Of a stretch of DNA of 64,000 nt, positions 17,098 through 23,642 are shown piece after piece. Location: NCBI RefSeq assembly GCF_030864005.1, contig NZ_CP132976.1, positions 1,426,001 through 1,490,000 on the forward strand, in the 5' to 3' direction. Source of the stretch: Achromobacter seleniivolatilans (GTDB taxonomy: Bacteria > Pseudomonadota > Gammaproteobacteria > Burkholderiales > Burkholderiaceae_B). The position numbers were made by a program, and so were the translations under genes. The notes under the pieces were generated by a model that saw only the letters and a program-made list of their open reading frames with translations, searched no databases and had not been told where the DNA came from. Numbering within the stretch: position 1 is the first letter of the stretch; every line of letters starts with the position of its first letter.

Positions 17098-18468
17098 ATG
17101 CCACATCTGCTTATCGTCGATGACGACGATGCGATACGCGAGACGCTCGCCGAGATTGGGCGCGACAGCGGCTACACGGTTGCGTTGGCGGCCAGCATTA
17201 AAGATGCGCTGATACAACTGGAACGTCAGGCGCCGGACTTGGTGCTGACCGATGTTCGGTTGCCCGGCGGCAGCGGCATGGATATTTTCAAGAATGTAGC
17301 GGTGTCCAGCGCCGAAGTTGTCGTGATGACCGGTCACGGTACGGTCGACAATGCCGTGCAGGCGCTGCGGCTGGGCGCGACCGATTTTCTGGTCAAGCCA
17401 ATCTGCATGGATCGCTTGAACGAAATCTTGACGCGTATTGCCACAAACGCGGGCGTCGAGATGCCGGGCACGCCATTTGAAGAACCAGGTCGGTTCGGAA
17501 AGATGTATGGCGCATCCGCCCGTATGGTGGAGCTTTACCGTCAGGTTGCGCGCGTGGCGCCCACCAACGTCACCACGCTGCTGATCGGCGAAAGCGGTAC
17601 GGGCAAAGAGTTGGCGGCTCATGCCATTCACGAGCTGAGCACCCGGCGTCAGCGGCCATTCATTGCGGTCAATTGCGGTGCTATTTCGCCCAACCTGATC
17701 GAAAGCGAAATGTTTGGCCATGAGCGCGGCAGCTTTACGGGCGCTGATCGACAACATAAAGGCTATTTTGAACGCGCGGACGGCGGCACGTTGTTTTTGG
17801 ACGAAGTCACGGAGATGCCGCTGGACTTGCAAGTCAAGTTATTGCGGGTGCTTGAGACCGGCCAGTTCATGCGCGTGGGAACCAACCGTGAAATCAGCTG
17901 CGATATCCGTATCGTCGCCGCTACGAATCGAAATCCGGAACAGGCGGTTCAAGAAGGTAAGCTGCGCGAAGATCTGTATTACCGCCTAAGCGTCTTTCCT
18001 ATTGAGTTGCCACCGCTGCGCGAGCGCGGCGAAGACATCTTGTTTCTGGCGCGGCGCTTTCTTCAAGCGCAAAACCAGGAGTCAGGCAAGAACAAAGATT
18101 TTTCACCACACGCCGCAGAGGTGCTGTCGCGCTACGAGTGGCCCGGAAATGTTCGCGAACTGAAGAATTTCGTCAGGCGAGCATTCATCATGGCGGACGG
18201 CGATGTGCTGGACGTGGATATGCTGGCGCCCCATGTGTCGCCCAGCGGCGACGACGCGAACATGCAGGTCAGTGTGCCCGTGGGTGAAACGTTGGCCGAG
18301 GCGGACCGGCGCTTGATACTCGCCACGCTGGAGCGCTGCAACGGCGTCAAGAAACAGACTGCCGCGATGCTAGGCATCAGCCCAAAGACCCTCTACAACC
18401 GGCTGGAAGAATACGCGGCTGATGGGTACGTCCTGCCGGGCGAAGCCGGCGCCAAGGATAGCGACTAG
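17098..18468 (+). CDS. NtrC-family sigma-54 response regulator (REC-AAA-HTH)
   Basis: A 456-residue response regulator. The receiver (1-120) has the acidic pocket in LLIVDDDD, the phospho-acceptor Asp52 (LVLTDVRLPGG), MTGHGT and LVKP. The AAA+ domain (about 135-370) has GESGTGKE, GSFTGA and GGTLFLDEV, with AATNRNPEQAV and LREDLYYRL. The Fis-type HTH is KKQTAAMLGISPKTLYNRL. No histidine kinase is adjacent, so it is an orphan. It is divergent from a second activator and the rpoN gene, and the genes after it carry -24/-12 promoters, so it is the best candidate for their activator. CGGAGAT precedes the ATG. Confidence 0.92.
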   Translation: MPHLLIVDDDDAIRETLAEIGRDSGYTVALAASIKDALIQLERQAPDLVLTDVRLPGGSGMDIFKNVAVSSAEVVVMTGHGTVDNAVQALRLGATDFLVKPICMDRLNEILTRIATNAGVEMPGTPFEEPGRFGKMYGASARMVELYRQVARVAPTNVTTLLIGESGTGKELAAHAIHELSTRRQRPFIAVNCGAISPNLIESEMFGHERGSFTGADRQHKGYFERADGGTLFLDEVTEMPLDLQVKLLRVLETGQFMRVGTNREISCDIRIVAATNRNPEQAVQEGKLREDLYYRLSVFPIELPPLRERGEDILFLARRFLQAQNQESGKNKDFSPHAAEVLSRYEWPGNVRELKNFVRRAFIMADGDVLDVDMLAPHVSPSGDDANMQVSVPVGETLAEADRRLILATLERCNGVKKQTAAMLGISPKTLYNRLEEYAADGYVLPGEAGAKDSD

Positions 18469-18475
18469 TTCAGCC

Positions 18476-18504
18476 GGCCGGGCGGTTCTGCAACGCGCCC
18501 GGCC
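18476..18504. terminator. GC-rich hairpin between convergent genes
   Basis: GGCCGGGCG (18476-18484) pairs with CGCCCGGCC (18496-18504) across an 11-base loop, just after the stop of the response regulator and before the end of the convergent 18515-18898 gene. There is no T run on either side, so intrinsic termination is uncertain. Confidence 0.4.
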
Positions 18505-18514
18505 TCCACTCAAC

Positions 18515-18898
18515 TTACTTGCCGTAGCGGGTCTTCAGATCGGCTACGCACGCGTCCTTCGCATTGCCTGACAAGGCATCGCACTTTTCTTTGCCTACCT
18601 TATAGTCCGCATCATTGCGGGTCTTGGCCGCGTCATGATTGGCTTCGGCCTTTTCCTTGCCGGCCTTGGCGTCCGCCTTGGCCTTATCGCGATTGGCTTC
18701 AGCCTGCTTTTGGCAGACGTCTTTTTGATTGCCCTTCATGCCGTCGCATTGCTTTTTGTCCATCTTGTACTGGCTGTCTATCTGATCGCTGGAGCGCACC
18801 GGCGTTGAGCCGCTTTGCATCGTTTGCGCCGAGGCTTGAAAAGCCAGAGCGGACAGGCACAGAGCAACGGCGGGGCAGACGGTTCTGGACAGATTCAT
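18515..18898 (-). CDS. Secreted Lys/Ala-rich protein with duplicated Cys motif
   Basis: A 127-residue protein with a signal peptide (CPAVALCLSALAFQASA). The mature part has two copies of a Cys-pair motif, KKQCDGMKGNQKDVC and KEKCDALSGNAKDAC, which share C-D-x2-x-GN-x-KD-x-C. Between them is a highly charged Lys/Ala/Asp helix (about residues 65-100). Such proteins are sometimes labelled TolA-like, which reflects composition only. The Cys pairs could form two similar disulfide-closed turns at the ends of a helix. AAAGGAG precedes the ATG. A -24/-12 site lies 42 bases before the start. Confidence 0.78.
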   Translation of the reverse strand: MNLSRTVCPAVALCLSALAFQASAQTMQSGSTPVRSSDQIDSQYKMDKKQCDGMKGNQKDVCQKQAEANRDKAKADAKAGKEKAEANHDAAKTRNDADYKVGKEKCDALSGNAKDACVADLKTRYGK

Positions 18899-18950
18899 GA
18901 CTTACTCCTTTGGATACGGTCCGATATATCGCGGACTCGACTACTGCCTG

Positions 18951-18966
18951 AGCAAGCGTCGTTCCC
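18951..18966 (-). promoter_or_regulatory. Sigma-54 promoter of the 18515-18898 gene
   Basis: Minus strand GGGAACGACGCTTGCT: GG at 18965-18964, GC at 18953-18952, 10 bases between. The TTGCT half is perfect; the -24 half has two changes from TGGCAC. Predicted start near 18940. Confidence 0.6.
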
Positions 18967-18975
18967 GACCCGTGC

Positions 18976-18991
18976 AGGCATGCGGCTTGCG
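18976..18991 (+). promoter_or_regulatory. Sigma-54 promoter of the 19047-19268 gene
   Basis: AGGCATGCGGCTTGCG: GG at 18977-18978, GC at 18989-18990, 10 bases between. It is divergent from the site at 18951-18966, only 10 bases away. Predicted start near 19002. Confidence 0.55.
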
Positions 18992-19046
18992 CCAGCCACG
19001 TACGCCCGGTGCGTCTATGCAGCGGGGCAGGCCCAAGGAGAGTGAT

Positions 19047-19268
19047 ATGAAAGTCCAAGCTACCCACGATAAGCCTAAGACGGAAGCGGATAAGCCTCAG
19101 ACCGAAACCGAAACTGCGCACCGCAGCGGGCAGTTCGGCGCCGATAAGCCAGACTACGGCAAGACACCAAGCACGCCGGAACGTCCAGCCGACAAGGCGC
19201 CTAATACAAAAGGTGCAGAGTACGAAGAAGGCGGCCAATACCCAGGCAAACGGCCGGAAGGTCAGTAG
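19047..19268 (+). CDS. Small hydrophilic disordered protein
   Basis: A 73-residue protein with no hydrophobic segment, rich in Lys, Glu, Thr, Pro and Gly (MKVQATHDKPKTEADKPQ, later YEEGGQYPGKRPEGQ). I recognise no family. The composition is that of a hydrophilin-like disordered protein. AAGGAG seven bases before the ATG at 19047 fixes the start; the longer open frame upstream covers the promoter and is not protein-like. It is divergent from 18515-18898, and both have -24/-12 promoters. Confidence 0.7.
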   Translation: MKVQATHDKPKTEADKPQTETETAHRSGQFGADKPDYGKTPSTPERPADKAPNTKGAEYEEGGQYPGKRPEGQ

Positions 19269-19358
19269 TGCCGGTGGCCGTATAGGCGCGGGGCACCGGT
19301 AAAACCTGCCTGCCAGTGCCAGATTTTCCTTCAACCAACTGCCGATACGCACCGCGTC

Positions 19359-19374
19359 AGGCACGGCGCTTGCT
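19359..19374 (+). promoter_or_regulatory. Sigma-54 promoter of the CsbD gene
   Basis: AGGCACGGCGCTTGCT: GG at 19360-19361, GC at 19372-19373, 10 bases between. Apart from the first base it matches TGGCACG-N4-TTGCW. Predicted start near 19385. ACCGGTAAA at 19295-19303 lies about 57 bases upstream. Confidence 0.75.
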
Positions 19375-19438
19375 GTCACGCCGGGGCAGGTGCTCCATAG
19401 CACCGCCAACCCATCAACGCGATAAAGGTGAGATAGCC

Positions 19439-19615
19439 ATGAACAAAGACCAAGTGAAGGGCCGAGTTGAAGAAGCCGTCGGCAAGGTAAAAGAAGTGGC
19501 CGGCAAGGCAACGGGAAGCACGTCCACTGAACTGAAGGGGACGGCGCAGAAGGTGGCTGGCAAGACGCAAGCGGCTTATGGCGACGCCAAGGAACAGGTC
19601 AAAAAGCCGGGCTGA
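19439..19615 (+). CDS. CsbD family stress protein
   Basis: A 58-residue hydrophilic helical protein (MNKDQVKGRVEEAVGKVKEV, then ELKGTAQKVAGKTQAAYGDA) that fits the CsbD family. In Bacillus, csbD belongs to the general stress regulon; the molecular role is unknown. AAGGTGAGA precedes the ATG. A strong sigma-54 promoter lies about 65 bases upstream. The end of the gene overlaps a terminator hairpin used by the convergent DUF883 gene. Confidence 0.88.
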   Translation: MNKDQVKGRVEEAVGKVKEVAGKATGSTSTELKGTAQKVAGKTQAAYGDAKEQVKKPG

Positions 19616-19623
19616 TGCCCGGC
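19601..19623 (-). terminator. Rho-independent terminator for the DUF883 gene
   Basis: GCCGGGC (19606-19612), TGAT, GCCCGGC (19617-19623). On the minus strand the stem is followed by TTTTT (19605-19601). The stem spans the stop codon of the convergent csbD-like gene, so the terminator is encoded inside the neighbour's coding end. Confidence 0.75.
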
Positions 19624-19636
19624 GGTGACGGCGCGG

Positions 19637-19978
19637 CTATTGGCGTCCCACGATGACGCCAAGCAGGAAGGCCGCGCCGGCTACCAGACCTACCGCTTGC
19701 CAGGGGCGCGCGTGGATGTATTCCTCGGTGCAGTCCAGCGTCTCGCGCATCAGGTCACTCGCGTTTTCAGAGGCGTCGCGCAAGCTGCGGCGCGTCGCAT
19801 CCAGCTGATCCGACAGGCGCGCTTTCAAAGCATCCAAGTCGGTCGGGTCCGCATCCCGCAACGTTGCTTCGATCTCGTCGATCCAGCTTTCAGGATGGCG
19901 CGAGCGGCGGTGCGCGCCACGATTGTCCGGGCCGTTCTCGGGAAAGTCGGAAGGCAAGGGGGGGGTCGTATTGGCCAT
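19637..19978 (-). CDS. DUF883 family protein (ElaB/YqjD-like)
   Basis: A 113-residue protein: a charged N-terminus (HRRSRHPESW), a helical middle with spaced Leu and Ala (LKARLSDQLDATRRSLRDAS) and a C-terminal membrane anchor with Gly spacing (RPWQAVGLVAGAAFLLGVIVG). This is the layout of E. coli YqjD/ElaB, stationary-phase inner-membrane proteins of which YqjD binds ribosomes. AGGAG precedes the ATG at 19978. Its own terminator follows at 19601-19623. A weak -24/-12 site lies upstream. Confidence 0.85.
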   Translation of the reverse strand: MANTTPPLPSDFPENGPDNRGAHRRSRHPESWIDEIEATLRDADPTDLDALKARLSDQLDATRRSLRDASENASDLMRETLDCTEEYIHARPWQAVGLVAGAAFLLGVIVGRQ

Positions 19979-20029
19979 TGAATAGCTCCTGGTGGTGGGA
20001 CTGAAAACGCATTGCCGCGCACTGGCCCA

Positions 20030-20045
20030 TGCAGCCGCGCGGCCA
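20030..20045 (-). promoter_or_regulatory. Weak candidate sigma-54 promoter of the DUF883 gene
   Basis: Minus strand TGGCCGCGCGGCTGCA: GG at 20044-20043, GC at 20032-20031, 10 bases between. It keeps TGGC and TGCA but lacks the AC after -24 and has CT instead of TT before the -12. It is listed mainly because of its neighbours. Confidence 0.3.
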
Positions 20046-20056
20046 GGCAAAGCTTC

Positions 20057-20386
20057 TTAAGCCTCTAGCATGTCTTGGCAGGCCAGCGTGCAAGCGAGGC
20101 AGGCGCCTGCACAAATCTGGCAATGTTCCATTTCATGCGGTGCGCAGGCCCGGGCGCAGGCATCGCAGACCAGTGCGCATAAAGTGCAAAGTGCGGTGGA
20201 AAATTCTCCGTTGCGCGCCAGCATGGCGCCGCACAACCGGCACACACTGGCGCAATCCGTACTCAGGCTGATGCAGCGCTTCATTCGCGTGGCGTTGACT
20301 TCCAGACATGTGGCGCCACACTGATCGCATGCGACAGCGCATTCGTAGCAGGCTTGCACACATTGCTCGAAGTTTGGGTCTCGCAT
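20057..20386 (-). CDS. Four-helix-bundle copper-binding protein (Csp-like, DUF326)
   Basis: A 109-residue protein with 20 cysteines, most of them in CxxxC and CxxC spacing along predicted helices (CVQACYECAVACDQC near the start, CQICAGACLACTLAC at the end). This is the pattern of the Csp/DUF326 copper-storage family, whose members line the core of a four-helix bundle with thiolates that bind many Cu(I) ions. There is no signal peptide, so it resembles cytosolic Csp3. AAGGAG precedes the ATG. A strong -24/-12 promoter lies about 30 bases upstream. It could buffer copper or serve as a thiol store. Confidence 0.88.
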   Translation of the reverse strand: MRDPNFEQCVQACYECAVACDQCGATCLEVNATRMKRCISLSTDCASVCRLCGAMLARNGEFSTALCTLCALVCDACARACAPHEMEHCQICAGACLACTLACQDMLEA

Positions 20387-20416
20387 TGCATCTCCTTGTG
20401 AGTAGCCATGGTGCTA

Positions 20417-20432
20417 CGCAATTGGCGCGCCA
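20417..20432 (-). promoter_or_regulatory. Sigma-54 promoter of the Csp-like gene
   Basis: Minus strand TGGCGCGCCAATTGCG: GG at 20431-20430, GC at 20419-20418, 10 bases between, with TGGC and TTGC intact. Predicted start near 20406, 20 bases before the ATG. Confidence 0.7.
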
Positions 20433-20534
20433 GGCTGCCCCGGGCACATCCGCTTGCAATTCGAAGGTACTGAGTGTTTTGTTTGCGGGCCGCAGGCCGT
20501 AGGATGGGACGTCTTACTCAGGCAGGAGCTACCC

Positions 20535-20831
20535 ATGAAACCTGATTTGAAATCCAAATCCGCAGCATCTACCGGCCCCGCCACCAAGTCAGCGGGTGCC
20601 ATCAAGCACGCGCAGGGCGAGTCGGCCAGCGCACCAGCAGACAACGCTAAGATACTGCCGCCGGCTGGCCCCGTCGACGTGCCAAATCAACCGGTAAAAC
20701 CGGACGCCTCGACACCCGATGAGGCTGCGCGCGACACTCGAGCCATCGTGGACGACGAAACCGAATCGAACTGGGCTGACGGCGCCGCGCCCCAGCCGCG
20801 AGCGAAGAACGCGCGTTCCTCAATCTTTTGA
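20535..20831 (+). CDS. Small disordered protein
   Basis: A 98-residue hydrophilic protein without signal peptide or membrane segment. It opens with a Lys/Ser tract (MKPDLKSKSAASTGPATKS), is rich in Ala, Pro, Asp and Thr, and ends in a basic tail (PRAKNARSSIF). I recognise no domain. CAGGAG precedes the ATG at 20535. Its last 12 bases overlap the end of the convergent topoisomerase gene. A near-miss of a -24/-12 site (11 rather than 10 bases between GG and GC) lies at 20443-20457. Confidence 0.65.
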   Translation: MKPDLKSKSAASTGPATKSAGAIKHAQGESASAPADNAKILPPAGPVDVPNQPVKPDASTPDEAARDTRAIVDDETESNWADGAAPQPRAKNARSSIF

Positions 20832-21914
20832 AGCGCTTGGTCCCTTTGCGGCGGGCAAGTCCGCGCCTGCAGGCGCGGGCACATTGCGTAAGAAAGCCAG
20901 CAGGCGCTTCTCGTCCGCGCTGAGTTCGCGCGGGCCGGCAGGCGCCTTGGCCCGAGCCGGCAGTCCGCCTGTCAGGTACGCAGCAAGAATGGCTGGATGT
21001 ACGTAACACGCGCGGCACACGGCGGGGGTGTTGGCCAACCGTTGCGATACCTGTTTGATGACATCCACGACCGCTTGCTTGGCCTGACTCTCGTCGATGT
21101 AGGGGCGTGCTTGCAGCGCGGCGTACGCCAGCACGGAGCCGGCCCAGGTGCGATAGTGCTTCGCCGTGAAATCGCCATCTCCGGCAGTCCGCAAATAGGC
21201 ATTGACCGCGCCGGATTCCACTGGGTGCTTCTCTCCCTGCTCATCAAGGTATTGGAACAGCTGCTGTCCAGGTATATCCATGCAGCGCTTGATAATGCGC
21301 GCCACCCGCCGGTCTTTGACAGTGACGTCGTGGGCCACGCCACTCTTGCCCTGAAACCGGAATCTGAAACTACTGCCTGCCACCGTTGCGTGCCGGCGCT
21401 TGAGCGTGGTCAGGCCGTACGATTTGTTCGACTTGGCGTATTCCCGTGCCCCGATGCGGATTAGCGTGGTCTCCAGCAGGCGCACCAATGTCGCCATCAC
21501 CTTCTCTTGAGTCAATCCAGGCGCCGACATATGCCGCGCCACTTGCCGGCGGATACGGGGCAGCGCCTGGCCGAAGGCCAACAGGTTGTGGTACTTGTCC
21601 GCATCTCGCAACGCGGCCCAAGCGGGGTGGTAGCGATATTGCTTGCGGCCACGCGCGTCGCGCCCCGTCGCTTGCAGATGACCGTGGGGCAGAGCGCAGA
21701 TCCACACATCCTCGTAGGCCGGGGGAATGACCAGCGCGTGGATGCGCCGGATTTCACAGGGGTCCGCGATCCGTTTGCCGCGCGCGTCCAGATAATGAAA
21801 TGTTCGGCCGTTTACTCGAACGCGCCGGTACCCCGGCTGCGTGTCGTCAACGTACACCAGCGCTATTGCGTTGGCGGCAGGAGATTCTGGGTCGAGGGAT
21901 ATTCGGGCGTCCAT
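20820..21914 (-). CDS. DNA topoisomerase IB (poxvirus-like)
   Basis: A 364-residue type IB topoisomerase, which nicks one strand through a 3'-phosphotyrosine and relaxes supercoils of either sign. It starts with the bacterial N-terminal beta domain (YVDDTQPGYRRVRVNGRTFHYLDARG...IRRIHALVIPPAYEDVWIC). The catalytic domain includes RIGAREYAKSNKSYGLTTL and SGVAHDVTVKD (catalytic Arg/Lys region), KHYRTWAGSVLA, and the active-site Tyr304 in AVCRACYVHP. GGAG precedes the ATG at 21914. It is a non-essential enzyme found patchily in bacteria. Here it has its own -24/-12 promoter, divergent from that of the next small genes. Confidence 0.92.
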   Translation of the reverse strand: MDARISLDPESPAANAIALVYVDDTQPGYRRVRVNGRTFHYLDARGKRIADPCEIRRIHALVIPPAYEDVWICALPHGHLQATGRDARGRKQYRYHPAWAALRDADKYHNLLAFGQALPRIRRQVARHMSAPGLTQEKVMATLVRLLETTLIRIGAREYAKSNKSYGLTTLKRRHATVAGSSFRFRFQGKSGVAHDVTVKDRRVARIIKRCMDIPGQQLFQYLDEQGEKHPVESGAVNAYLRTAGDGDFTAKHYRTWAGSVLAYAALQARPYIDESQAKQAVVDVIKQVSQRLANTPAVCRACYVHPAILAAYLTGGLPARAKAPAGPRELSADEKRLLAFLRNVPAPAGADLPAAKGPSASKD

Positions 21915-21951
21915 GCGTGCTCCGTCGGCGTGGGGCGGCGGCCACGCGAGG

Positions 21952-21967
21952 AGCAAGCCTTGTGCCC
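21952..21967 (-). promoter_or_regulatory. Sigma-54 promoter of topoisomerase IB
   Basis: Minus strand GGGCACAAGGCTTGCT: GG at 21966-21965, GC at 21954-21953, 10 bases between; only the first base departs from TGGCAC-N5-TTGCW. Predicted start near 21941, 27 bases before the ATG. Confidence 0.75.
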
Positions 21968-21997
21968 GGCGCGTCTACCTCATGGGATTGCAGGCTT

Positions 21998-22013
21998 GGG
22001 CACGCCACTTGCT
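21998..22013 (+). promoter_or_regulatory. Sigma-54 promoter of the 22101 and 22303 genes
   Basis: GGGCACGCCACTTGCT: GG at 21999-22000, GC at 22011-22012, 10 bases between. It faces away from the topoisomerase site about 30 bases off. Predicted start near 22024. Confidence 0.75.
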
Positions 22014-22100
22014 GAAGAGGAGCCAGCAATCAAATGACCGAATCGATCGTTGCGGGCCGCGGGAACCGCGTTCTGGCAACGATCACTACAGGAGAGTGCC

Positions 22101-22253
22101 ATGCAACATCTACACGTGCCGCCCAAACCGGACCCGATCCCGCCGGGCTCGCCACCGGGGGATTTGCCCGTGGAACCCGACACTGACCAACCGGAAGTGG
22201 ATCTGCCTCCGCTGTCTCCTCCGGTTCGGGAAGTGGACCCGCCACAGCGTTGA
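22101..22253 (+). CDS. Small Pro/Asp-rich peptide
   Basis: A 50-residue acidic peptide with about one third proline (MQHLHVPPKPDPIPPGSPPG, later REVDPPQR). No domain is recognised. CAGGAG precedes the ATG at 22101. It is the first gene after the -24/-12 promoter at 21998 and is followed 49 bases on by a small membrane protein gene, so the two probably share a transcript. Being so short and biased it could be doubted, but the strong ribosome site and promoter support it. Confidence 0.6.
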   Translation: MQHLHVPPKPDPIPPGSPPGDLPVEPDTDQPEVDLPPLSPPVREVDPPQR

Positions 22254-22302
22254 TATTTTTCCGCCGCCACACAATTCGAATCAATAACGACGAGGAGTCA
22301 TT

Positions 22303-22455
22303 ATGTCGACCATCCTGCTGATCATTCTGATCCTGCTGCTCATTGGCGCTGTACCTGCATGGCCACATAGCAAGGGCTGGGGTTATTACCCCAGCGGCTT
22401 GCTCGGCATTGTTGTGATCGTCCTGATCGTGATGCTGCTGATGGGACGCATATAG
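22303..22455 (+). CDS. DUF3309 family small membrane protein
   Basis: A 50-residue protein with two hydrophobic helices (MSTILLIILILLLIGAVPAW and GLLGIVVIVLIVMLLMGRI) joined by a short polar turn with the family's HSKGWGYYPSG. This is the DUF3309 layout: a small inner-membrane hairpin of unknown role, often found beside stress genes. GAGGAG lies about seven bases before the ATG. It probably shares the sigma-54 transcript of the 22101-22253 gene. Confidence 0.85.
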   Translation: MSTILLIILILLLIGAVPAWPHSKGWGYYPSGLLGIVVIVLIVMLLMGRI

Positions 22456-22595
22456 CGGTCTGACGCTAGTCTGCACGCCGCGGGTTGCGGCGGACAGGGA
22501 GTGGTCATGTTGTGGACGACAGGTAGCGCGCATGCGTGACGAGGCGTAAGATTTCCGGGCCTTTTCGCAGACATCCGCCTATCCGGCCTTCCGAC

Positions 22596-23552
22596 ATGAC
22601 CACTCCCTTACTGATTCTGATCGATAGCGTTCACGATTACCTGCAACAGATTGAAGCCCGCGGCTTCCAGCCCATCTACGCGCCCACGGCGACCGCGCGC
22701 GCACAAGCCATCCAAGACCACGCCGACTCCATTCGCATTGTGCTCACGCGGGGGGCCACCGGCTTTCGCGCCGAGGAGATGGCCGCACTACCCAAGCTAG
22801 AGCTGATCTGTTCGCTGGGTGTGGGCTACGAAAACATTGATCTGAATGCTGCCGCTGCGCGCGGCATCGTGGTGACGAACGGGCCGGGCGCCAATGCCGT
22901 GTCCGTGGCGGATCATGCCATGGCGCTGTTATTGGGCGCCGCGCGCCATCTGCCGCAGGCCGATGCCTGGGTACGCCAGGGTCACTGGAGCGGCTTCATG
23001 GGGCCGCAGGTCTCGGGCAAGCGCCTGGGTATTCTGGGGCTGGGCACCATCGGACTGGAAATTGCCAAGCGCGGCGCTAACGGTTTCGGGATGAGCGTCG
23101 GCTACTACAACCGCCGCCCGCGTCCGGAATCCGGCTACACCTATTTTGACAATCCGCGTGACCTGGCTGCTGCGTCCGACTTTCTGGTGGTAGCGACGCC
23201 TGGCGGCGCAGGTACGCGTCATCTGGTAAATGCGGACGTGCTCGAAGCGCTGGGGCCGGATGGTTATCTGGTGAACATTGCGCGGGGCAGCGTCGTGGAT
23301 ACGGATGCCCTGATCACCGCGCTGGCCGAAGGCCGTTTGGCGGGTGCGGGTCTGGACGTGGTAGATGGCGAGCCGCACGTTCCGGACGCACTGAAGCAAT
23401 TGGGGAATGTCGTGCTGACGCCGCATAGTGCGGGCCGTTCACCTGAAGCGGTGGCGGCTACCGTTGCGCTGTTTCTGCAAAATGCAACAGCCCACTTCAG
23501 CGGTCAGCCGGTACTGACGCCCGTGCTCGATGCGCAGGCCCAGGCGGCCTGA
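22596..23552 (+). CDS. D-isomer-specific 2-hydroxyacid dehydrogenase (hydroxypyruvate/glyoxylate reductase type)
   Basis: A 318-residue NAD(P)-dependent cytoplasmic oxidoreductase. The substrate half comes first (LELICSLGVGYENIDL). The NAD-binding motif is LGILGLGTIGLEIAKRG. The catalytic Arg is in NIARGSVVD, the Glu in LDVVDGEPHVP and the His in VLTPHSAGRSPEA. Such enzymes reduce hydroxypyruvate, glyoxylate or other 2-keto acids; the exact substrate is not evident. The ATG at 22596 is taken because the residues that the frame would add upstream are basic and unlike the family start. No strong ribosome site is seen. Confidence 0.88.
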   Translation: MTTPLLILIDSVHDYLQQIEARGFQPIYAPTATARAQAIQDHADSIRIVLTRGATGFRAEEMAALPKLELICSLGVGYENIDLNAAAARGIVVTNGPGANAVSVADHAMALLLGAARHLPQADAWVRQGHWSGFMGPQVSGKRLGILGLGTIGLEIAKRGANGFGMSVGYYNRRPRPESGYTYFDNPRDLAAASDFLVVATPGGAGTRHLVNADVLEALGPDGYLVNIARGSVVDTDALITALAEGRLAGAGLDVVDGEPHVPDALKQLGNVVLTPHSAGRSPEAVAATVALFLQNATAHFSGQPVLTPVLDAQAQAA

Positions 23553-23575
23553 TAGACCGGTGCGCTGGACGGACG

Positions 23576-23612
23576 AACAAAAGCCTCATCCACGATGGCT
23601 CGTGAATGAGGC
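23576..23612 (-). terminator. Rho-independent terminator of the universal stress protein gene
   Basis: GCCTCAT-C-CACGA (23583-23595), TGGC loop, TCGTG-A-ATGAGGC (23600-23612). On the minus strand the stem runs into TTTTGTT. Confidence 0.8.
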
Positions 23613-23642
23613 CGTGCCTGCTTGGCGGAAACCGCGTCCGGC

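Noticed and set aside
16888..17832. N-terminal extension of the receiver-less activator to 17832
   Set aside because: It runs antisense through the divergent response regulator; the ATG at 16887 has a GAGG ribosome site and starts a normal domain.
20443..20457. GGCACATCCGCTTGC upstream of the 20535 gene as a sigma-54 promoter
   Set aside because: There are 11 bases between GG and GC; sigma-54 holoenzyme is strict for 10, so I did not list it as a promoter.
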